From contig JAJAGP010000285.1 in NCBI GenBank assembly GCA_025084515.1, forward strand, positions 285,796 to 349,795: 64,000 nucleotides of DNA. The letters run 5' to 3'. This document shows, in pieces, positions 39,001-49,800 of this stretch. Numbering within the stretch: the first letter of the stretch is position 1; each line of letters opens with the position of its first letter. This DNA is from Ancistrus triradiatus. Its lineage: Eukaryota; Chordata; Actinopteri; Siluriformes; Loricariidae. The position numbers and the translations under genes were made by a program. The notes beneath the pieces are model-generated. The model worked only from the letters and a program-made list of their open reading frames with translations. It was not told where the DNA came from and did not search any database.

Positions 39001-40646
39001 TGGCAAACCTTTATCAAGCACTATAATGCGGGGTTACATTCACAAATGCCACTTAAAACTGCACTGTGCAAAAAAGATGCCTCATGTTAACCATGTCCTA
39101 AAACAGCATTGACTTCTCTGATCTCTGAAGCATCTGTGATGAAGCATCACACAGTGGAAATGTGTATTGTGGTCAGATGAATCAGATGTTTTTTTGCAGA
39201 AATGGACGCTATGTGCTCTGAACCATAGATGAAAAGGACCACTCAGATTGTTATCAGCAACAGGTCCAAAAGCCAGGGCCTGTCATGGTATGGGGTTGAG
39301 TCAGTGCCCTTGGCAAAGTTCAGTTACTCTTAATGATGGCAGCATTAATGCATAAAAGTACACTGAGATTTAAGAGAAAAATATTTTTCCTTCAAGATGA
39401 CATATTTTCCAGGGATGTTCACGCATTGTTCAACAAGACAATGGAAAACATTACAAAGGCATGTCTGCAGAAGAAGAGGTATGGGTACTGGACTGACTTG
39501 CCTGCAGTCTTGACCCGTCCCCAAAAGAGAGTGTGTGGTGAATTTTAAAAACGAAAGATGTAAAAAGACAACCCTGTATGGCTGCACACCTTAAGACATG
39601 TATACAGGAAGAATAGGACAAAATAACACCTAAAACACCTGTTTATTAACAAATGAAATTAAGCTGGCCAGACAAAACATGAAACATCTATGGTTAGGGT
39701 TCATACTGTCTGCAATAAAAAAAAGTAAAGAATATGTAAGACACCCTGTGTTTATTTTTTATTTACATTTTCCATACTGTTCCAACGTTTTCTGATTCGG
39801 AGTAATATCATTGGGCAATGTGTTTTCACAGCAAAACTGTATGTTTGTATTAATTATGTTCCGCTTTATGTGCTTAGCAGTTTATAAATGTTGAGTTGAG
39901 TTGTGTTGTGACCGCTGCCAGGGTCTGACCTTGTTCCAAATATCACTCTCATTTGCTGATTATTAAATCTCTGGATAATCTTTTTTTTTTAATAAAAGGC
40001 AATAGCATAACATTTTCTTTTTTCCCCTACATTTTTGAGTGCATTTTATACCTTTGTCCACTTGAGTGCTTATGGATTCCCAGACTTGTGAATAAAATTG
40101 TTAATTTCACACTACCGGTCTGTCCACTCTATGCGAAAATCTGATAGTTTTGACAGCAGGTTTGTCACACTCAATCTGAACAAAAACATAAAGGAGTAAA
40201 AACCAATTAAATATAGTTTTTTAATAAAACTAAAAAAAAGTTTGCCATGGTTATATTAACAGGACCATAAGACTACAATCTCAAAGTAGAAATGAAACAA
40301 CTGGACACACTCTTCAAACAGCAGGAAACACTCTTCAAATTAACCTCCTTCAGACTCCTACATGGTGATTATGGTTTCTAGTAACTGAATTACAGAAGCA
40401 GAAAACAAATGTAGGACCCACACACACTCACACTCCAAATTATCCGCCTCCTACAGTAACGACTCCTACATGGTGATTTTGGTTTCTAGTAACTGTGTTA
40501 CGGAGGCAGACAAGTCTTATGGCACACACACGCTCAACTCAACATAGCCACCCTTACCTAACCACAAACTGACCATAGCATCCTTCTGTATAGCACTGTA
40601 ATGAACTCTCCCACACATCCAAACCCCCCCCCCCAAACATATGTGG

Positions 40647-40677
<31 letters not shown>

Positions 40678-40790
40678 GTGGTTCCCATATTACTCAAGGT
40701 TGGGTGTTTCAGTTTGGATTTGTTAAGGAAAGATTAAGAGAAAGTTTTAAAGTTGTGAGTGTGTGTGTGTGCGTGTGTGTGTGTGATAGT

Positions 40791-40853
<63 letters not shown>

Positions 40854-43800
40854 AGGGTCAGTGTTTGAGGGTGTGTGTGTGTGATGTAATTTGTTTCTTT
40901 GTATGGATCCAGCTGTGGGAAACTCCCAGCTACTCCCATCTGGGAATAATTTACTAACACACACACACATAGAATGCCTTAGCAATATTTAAGTGCACAC
41001 TATAAGTGGTCAGTTGCTTTGCTGAACAACAATCAGAGAGATTGATGGATAGCGATATAAGCAGCAGGAGACAAATGAGAACAGGGAGAAGGACAAAGCC
41101 AGAAGGCTGGACAAGGCAGAAAGACTGCAATGGAAAAAGAGACAAGGAAACATAAGGAAACAAACAAAGAAGAAAATGAAGAAAGAGGCACATGGAGAGG
41201 GACAGAAATGGACAGAATAAGAGATGTAAACAGACAGACAGAAAGAGACAGAGAGACAGGAGGACAGAGCTGGATGGGACACAAAGAGAGGTACAGAAAG
41301 AGACAGAGATGTAGAAAGAGAGATGGAGAAAGACACAGAGACAGAGAGAGGGAGACAAAGAGACAAGAGACAGAAGGAGAGACAGACAGACTGAAAGAAG
41401 AGACATAAGATGGGTTTTCATCCAGACTTTTTGTTAATGTTACGCACATTTACAAAATTTCGTAAGCTAAATTGCAAATTAAGATGTGCTTCCATTGACT
41501 ACAGTTATACATTTTTTTGTACACCTGCTCAAATGACGAAGTCTACTTCAGTTAGGGGTGGAATCAAACAAGCAAAAATAGAGGAATTTAACTCTTTTTT
41601 TTGTTTTTAGCGGAATAATCTTTACAGTCATTCATAATTTTTTATGTCAGTGTTATGTTTTTATGTTTTATACACTACTCAAAAAATAAAGGGAACTCTC
41701 AAATAACACATCCTAAATCTGAATGAATGAAATATTCTTATTGAATACTTTGTTTTATTAACCAATGGAGGCCTGGATTTGGAGTCACACACAAAATTAA
41801 AGTGGAAAAACACACTACAGGCTGATCCAACTTTGATGTAATGTCCTTAACAGAAGTCAAAATGAGGCTCAGTATTGTGTGTGGCCTCCACGTGACTGTA
41901 TGACCTCCCTACAACGCCTGGGCATGCTCCTGATAAGGTGGCGGATGGTCTCCTGACTGATTTCCCCCCAGACCTAGACTAAAGCATCCGCCAACTCCTG
42001 GACAGTCTGTACTGCAACGTGACGTTGGTGGATGGAGCGAGACATGATGTCCCAGATGTGTTCAATCGGATTCAGGTCTGGGGAACGGGCGGGCCAGTCC
42101 ATAGCTTCAATGCCTTCATCTCGCAGGAACTGCTGACACACTCCAGCCACATGAGGTCTAGCATTGTCCTGCATTAGAAGGAACCCAGGGCCAACCACAC
42201 CAGCATATGGTCTCACAAGGTGTCTGAGGATCTCATCTCGGTACCTAATGGCAGTCAGGCTACCTCTGGCAAGCACATGGAAGGCTGTGCCTCCCTCCAA
42301 AGAAATGCCACCCCACACCATTACTGACCGACTGCCAAAACGGTCATGCTGAAGGATGTTGCAGGCAGCAGATCGCTTTCCATGGCGTCTCCAGACTCTG
42401 TCACGTGCTCAGTGTGAACCTGCTTTCATCTCTGAAGAGCACAGGGTGCCAGTGGCGAATTTGCCAATCCTGGTGTTTTCTGGCACAACCTGCAAAGCGT
42501 CCTGCATGGTGTTGGGCTGTGAGTACAACCCCCATCTGTGGACGTCGGGCCCTCATACCATCCCTCATGGAGTCGGTTTCTAACCGTTCCCTTGTGCAGA
42601 CACATGCACATTTGTGGCCTACTGGAGGTCATTTTGCAGGGTTCTGGCAGTGCTCCTCCTCTTCCTCTTGCACAAAGGCGAAGGTAGCGGTCCTGCTGCT
42701 GGGTTGTTGCCCTCCTACGGCCTCCTCCACGTCTCCTGGTGTACTGGCCTGTCTCCTGGTAACGCCTACAGCCTCTGGACACCATGCTGACAGACACAGC
42801 AAGCCTTCTTGCCACAGCTCGCATTGATGTGCCATCATGGATGAGCTGCACTACCTGAGCCACTTGTGTGGGTTGTAGAGTCCACAACCACGAGTGTGAA
42901 AGCACCACCAACATTCAAAAGTGACCAAAACATCAGCCAGAAAGCATAGGCACTGAGAATTGGTCTGTGGTCCCCACCTGCAGAACCACTCCTTTATTGA
43001 GTGTGTCTTGCTAATTGCCAATAATTTCCACCTGTTGTCTATTCCATTTGCACAACAGCATTTGAAATTGATTGTCAATCAGTGTTGCTTCCTAAGTGGA
43101 CAGTTTGATTTCACAGAAGTGTGATTTGCTTGCAGTTATATTGTGTTGTTTAAGTGTTCCCTTTATTTTTTTGAGCAGTGTATTATAATCGTTGTATGCA
43201 GTTAAGAGACGCTGTGCAGTAGCCGACCTAATGAGTGTGTGAGTCTGTTAAGGCTTCGACCATCTTCGATTTTTACAGATGAAAAAAAAACACCTTTTTT
43301 GAAAAAAAAAAACCCACGTATATTAATGCTGTCCTTCACACCCAGCCCGAAACTGACGGAGTGTGATGCTGCATAAAAGTTCTGCTTTGTCTGGATGCGT
43401 TATAATCAGGCTGACCAATCAGAGCTTGGTTGTCAGGCAGAACAGCTCATCCTGCGTGTAGCAGAGCACAAGAATTTACAGGACAAGCAACATGCTGACT
43501 ATGAAAACATGGATATTAAATAAAATATCTGGTGTAATATAACTGAAAGGCTGGGTAATGATGGTGAAAACCTCTCAGTGACTGTATGGAACCATTTTCT
43601 TGTTTATCATACTAGTCTGTTCATGTCCACAATACAACACAAACTATAGCTTCCTGCACTAATCTTCACTCGTGTCTTTTGTTTTTTCAAGTTGATGATG
43701 TGACAAAGACACAGCGAAATCTCCATGACACATTAAAAGAAGAGAAATTAAAGAAAGCAAAAGCAGACAGAGAGTGGCCAAAGTATGTCAACCTCTAGAA

Positions 43801-46800
43801 TTAGAATTTGGGTCACACCCAAATTTTAGGTCATATTTATGCAGAAATATAGAAAATTCTAAAGGGTTCACAAACTTTCAAGCACCACTTTAAGCAATTA
43901 TATGGTAATGTTAACAAACTAGTTAAAGAAACTGCATCATTGATTTACATTACATTTACATTTACAGCATTTAGCAGACGCCCTTATCCAGAGCGACTTA
44001 CAATTGGTACAGTCTTACAGTCCAAGCAATTGAGGGTTAAGGGTCTTGCTCAAGGACAGTGGCATCTTGACAGAGGTGGGATTTGAACCCTGGACCTTCT
44101 GGTCCAGAGGCCAGTACCTTAACCGCTAGGCTACCACAGTCCCCCTGATGGATCATCAGTGCTGCAGTTTTGATTTGTATGCGAAAAGGGAGGAGGGGAG
44201 GGGGTTGTGGACAGAACGTGCAGCAGGACAAACCAGCAGTTTTGCTTTATTATATCGGTTTTGTGGAGAGAGGAAAGATCAGGGAGCAATCTCAAATAAG
44301 CAACTATGCTTTAGAAACAACTTTTCTAAAACAAGACCTTGTCTAGAAACAAGCCCAAAAAACCGCAACCAGTGACTACCATAATTTTGTAAGTGACTTC
44401 ACAGAAAAATAAGTCCAAAATCACATATAATAAGCAGACTTGGCAACTGTGCTTGGGGCTGTTCTCCAACCCAAATTGTGCATGTTACTGAATTACAGGT
44501 TTCATGATGGAAGGAAAACACTGTAGCTAATGAAAAATACAGGGAGTCCATATCTCACATCCCATGTTCACATGAACCACCTGATACAGATATTTAGGTC
44601 AGTGTAGGTAAAAAGATCAATAATCGGTATCAAGTTGGTTCATCTTTTGAATTCTGTATGTAGTATAGTATTATATATAGTAAACAATGCTGAACAAGTC
44701 CTAAACATTAAATACATTTTACAAAAAAAAATCTAACAAAAGCCTGCTAACAAACACACCGAAAGCATACTCATAAAAAGCTGCTACAATCACCCTCGTG
44801 AAACTGGTCAAAACATATTGATGAAAGAGTGCTGTAAACAAACTCCTGAAATAGTAGTAGTAGTTGTTGTAGTTTATTGCAATTCCATCACAGGTAGGCA
44901 TGGCATTAATGTAACCTTCAGCACTTGCATCCATCCTAAGCCTTCAGCTTGCATCCATCTTGTTTAGCTCCCCCTGCTTTCTGCTTCCTACCCAGCAGGT
45001 GGGGCTGTAGCCACCTGCTGGTCTGTCCCCTATATATACCATGCTTCCTGTGCACTTCCTTGTCTGGCTTCACCTCACTACCTGGTTTGCCTTGGCTCCA
45101 TGTGCTCCTCTTTTGTTCGCTCCTCGTTCCATGCTGATTTGTGTCTTTTCCTTATCTTTGTCTTGTCTCAGCCTTCTGCTCCTTGTTCCATGTTTAGCAT
45201 TGTTACTGTGTGTTAGCCTTCCTTGTTTCATGAGTAGCCTTGTTATTGTTTCTTAGCCTTGTCAGCATTTCCTTTGTTTGCCTCCTGTTAGTGTTAGCCT
45301 TGTTAGCCTCTTTGTTTGTTCACCCATTAGCTTTGTGTGTCATTCCATGTTTGTGGTTTTTATGATCTTTCTTGGTTTGTGTTTGTGTGGTTTGTTTGTA
45401 CTTGTTAAGATGTCCACTGTAAATAAACCTTCAGCACTTGCATGTATGTCCGCCTCCCGTGTCCTCCCTTGCCCTAAGCGTGACAGTAAGCCAGACCAGT
45501 TTAAGGACATAGCGAGTGTTTCCCCGTCCTCTGTAGTATGTTTTCAGAGTCCTCTGAGGATGAGTATCCTGAGGACTATTTAAAGTCTGAGTACCAGGCC
45601 TCTTTAATTCAGCTCAGTCGGGACTCGGAACTGGAAATTTCCTGTCCGGCTGTAACCCACAAAATCGCGGAAGGTGGACCCTCCCATCCAGCCAGGAAGC
45701 GGCGCTGGAAGTGGAGGACCATGCCCGCTAGCTCAGCACCTGAGCTCACACCCGCTACCTCAATGCCAATGCCAGCACTCGCTAACTCAGCGCCTGAGTC
45801 CACGTACGCTAGCTTGACGCTGGAGCCCACGCCCGCTAGCACTACACCTGCGTCTCCATACACTACCCACCAGCCCCAGTCACAGCTAGCCAGCCATGTG
45901 CTGGATCCCCCTCTCGCCAGGTGTTCGAGAATCCCCCGGCACAAGCAGGATTCAGCACTCCAGACACACCCGCATGCCCGCATCCCCATGTTCGCTCATG
46001 ACCCCAGCTCACCTGGCCATGGCTCAGATCCAGCAGGTACTTCAAGGGGTCTTGGGATCAGTACAGACTGGCGGAGAGGTGGTGGGGTTTGCGGTGGAAA
46101 TTGCGGAGATGCTTGGACAGGAGAGACTTATTGTGGACTTGCGGGCTGTGCTGGGAGCTGTGAATTCAGCAGTCACGCAGAGACTCGCGATAGCTAGATC
46201 GTGGCCTGTCTCACCACCCTCATTTCCAGAGGCCCTCCGCTCCAGTGAGGCCCACCCCGGAGGAGGTCCAGAGAGCGCCCGCCCCGGAGGAGGTCCAGAG
46301 CACATCACCTGTCTCTGAGTTGGAGTCGTTGGAGTCGTTGTTAGCCCTTCCTTGTTTCATGAGTAGCCTTGTTATTGTTTCTTAGCCTTGTCAGCATTTC
46401 CTTTGTTTGCCTCCTGTTAGCGTTAGCCTTGTTAGCCTCTTTGTTTGTTCACCCATTAGCTTATTGTGTGTCACTCCATGTTTGTGGTTTTTATGATCAT
46501 TCTTGGTTTGTGTAAAGACCATCATGAAACACTGCTACAAACAGTGCTACAAATACTACAAACTCTTAAAAACTGTGCTGTTAGTACAGTCCTGGAAAAC
46601 AGCTACAAACACTACTTAAACATTGCTACAATACCCTGCTGAAACAATGCTATAAACACTTGAGTCATAGTTATACATACACGCTTGAAATGGTGCTAAA
46701 ACACTACTGAAACAGTTCTCTAAAAGCCCTCCTGAAATAGTGCACACTCCTGAAATAGCACTACAAACACACTCCTAAAAGAGTGCTATAAATACACCCC

Positions 46801-49800
46801 TGGAGCAATGCTACAAACACACTCTAGAAACAGAGTTGTAAAAAAAAAAAAAAGAATGTGAAAGCATGCTCCTGGAAAAGTGATAAGTAAAAGTAAATAT
46901 ACTCCTGAAACATACTGTAACCACAAACAGGAAATAGTGAAAAAAAATCTATTTGAATACATTAGTCTAACCACAACTGTAAAACAGTGCTACAAACTAT
47001 TGAAAGAGTGCAACAAATACACCCATGAAACAGAGCTGTAAACACATTCTCAAAACAGTGCAAAACAGTGCTTTAACCACTCTCCTGAAATTGACTTATA
47101 AACACGCATATGAAAAAGTACTATAAACAAAAAAAGTGCTGCAAACATTCTCCTTGGAACAGTGTTGCAGACTTCAGAAATAATGCCACAAACACTCCTG
47201 AAACATTAATTGAAAAAAACTCCTGAAAGTCACTTTTTTGACAGTGCTTTAACTACACTCCTGAAACAGTGCTGTAACCTGTTCTAAACACACTACTCAA
47301 ACAGAGCTACAGTGATACATTCCTAAAACTGTACTACAGACACATTCCTGAAACAATCATACAAAAGTGCCTCTGAAAAAAATATATACAAACACACTTC
47401 TGAAACACTGCTCCAAATACACTCCGGAATGAGTACTACAAACTTACTCCTGAAACAATAGTCTGAAATACACTCCGGAAATTGTGCTATAAAGACACTC
47501 CTGAAATAACGCTGCAAACACTCCTAAACCTTGAATATTTATATGAACACATTCCTGAAAATGTGCTATAAGCACACTTCTGAAACTGCAATACATTCTG
47601 AAACAGTGTTGAAAAGACACTCCTGAAAAATAAAATAAAAAACCCTGAAACCATTCTTTAATCACTCTCCTAAAACAGTGCTATAAACCCATTCCTGGCC
47701 CAATACTATAAACAATTTCTTGAAATAGTACTACATATACACTCCCAATATAATGCTGCAAAAACACTCCTGAAATTAGGGATGGGCGATATGGTACAAA
47801 GATTATATCACAATATTTAAAGGCATTTTCACAATACACAATATTTATCAGGATACATGTTATGGCAGACAAAATGCACCAGTAGCGATAGATTCTTAAA
47901 AACTACTATTCAAATATTATCCCATACTTAGTAAAGTGATTTATATTCAAAATGGGCTGCACTTCATCCAAATAAGCAGGACTAATTATACTCTTTTGTC
48001 ACAATTATGCAAGCTCTCCTGCTTGCAGTCCCTGTGTTTCTCTTTCCACAGCAGGTAGGCCTGTTTCCACCTGCTGTCTTTTCCTATAAATACCTCACTT
48101 CCTGTCCACTTCCTCGTCTTGCACTCTCACCCCCATGGTTTGTCTTGGCTCCCGTGTGCCCCTGTCTCACTGCCTGGTTTGTCTATTTGCCTTTGTCTGG
48201 TGTCTTCTAGTCTTACATTACTTAGTGGTGTGTTCTCGTTGTCACTCCAGAGTCAGTCAAGGTGTATTCCATTCCAGAGTCAGTCCCGTCGACTTCCGTT
48301 CCAGTGTCGGTCACGATGGTGACAAGGCTGACTCTGGAATGGAAGTCGCCTTGACTGACTCTGGAGTGGCAAAAAAGAACACACCACTAAGTAATGTAAG
48401 ACTAGGAGACACTAGACAATGGCAAAGAGACAAATCAGGCAGGGAGACAGGAGCATGGGGGTGAGAATGCAAGACAAGGAAGTGGACAGGAAGTGAGGTA
48501 TTTATAGGAAAAGGCAGCAGGTGGAAACAGCTCCACCTGCTGTGAAAAGAGAGACAGAGGAAGTGCAAGCTGGAGAGCTTGAACAATTGTGACATCTTTA
48601 TAACAAAACATGTTGGTCAGTGTTGTTTAAGCACTGACAATGTCCTCAATATACTCAGAAAAGCATATTGTCTGTCATGATAACAAAAATGATCATGATA
48701 TGTTAAATATCATTATATTGCCCAATTCTACCTGAAACAACATATTTGAAGATTTCCATAAACACACTCCTGAAACAGTGCTATAAACACACTCCTGAAA
48801 TGGTCCTGTAAAGACACTCCTAAAACAGCCCTGCAAACATACTCCTGACACCCAGTGTGATAACAATGCTATAAAAAACACTCACCTATAAATACACTCC
48901 TCTAATGGTGCTACAAAGAGTCCTGAACAATGATGTAAACACAATTTTGAAACAGTGCTGTAAGCACACTGCTGTTACAGTGATAAAAATTGAAATGGTG
49001 AAATAAACACACTCCTGAAACAGTGCACCAAATAGTCCTGAAATGGTGCACACATAAACACATTCCCGAAACAGTGCTATAAACCCACTCCTGAAACAGT
49101 GCTATAAACACACTCTTAAAACAGTGCTGTAAACTTGTTGCTGAAAGAGTACTGTAAACACACTCCTGAATCAGTGCTACTGACACATACCTGAAACACA
49201 GACATAAGCATACTCTTCAAACAGTTCTTTAAATGACTCCTGAAACAGTGCTGGACAGAAACTTCTGTAATAGCCATANNNNNNNNNNNNNNNNNNNNNN
49301 NNNNNNNNNNNNNNNNNNNNNNNNNNNNNNNNNNNNNNNNNNNNNNNNNNNNNNNNNNNNNNNNNNNNNNNNNNNNNNCAGGCAAGAGACGGAGAGGAAG
49401 ACCAAAGAGGAGTTATTTGGTTGTGGTAAATGAAGATATGCAGGGAGTTGGGGTGAGAGTAGAGGACATGGAGGACAGGGTGAGGTGGAAACGTTTAACT
49501 CGCTGTGGTGACCCCTGATAAAGATTCTTCATTATATATTGCGTTTCACAGTTTCCACAAAGTTTTTATAGCCGTTTAGCTGGTTCCTCCACCTGGTCTA
49601 TGTAAATAAGCCCAAAAGAAGGAAAATCTCTAAGAATAAGTGGCCCTGGGAACCTGCCAACCTCTGCACTCCACACACTACAGAAAGGATGTGCTAAACA
49701 TACTACTGAAACAGTGCTACAAACACACTCTTGAAAAAGAGCTAAAAATACACTTCTGAAACAATACTATAAACACACTACTGAAATAGTGTTACAATTA

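Noticed and set aside
40709..41449. Leu/Ser-rich minus frames
   Set aside because: Read from (GA)n and purine-rich tracts; compositional only.
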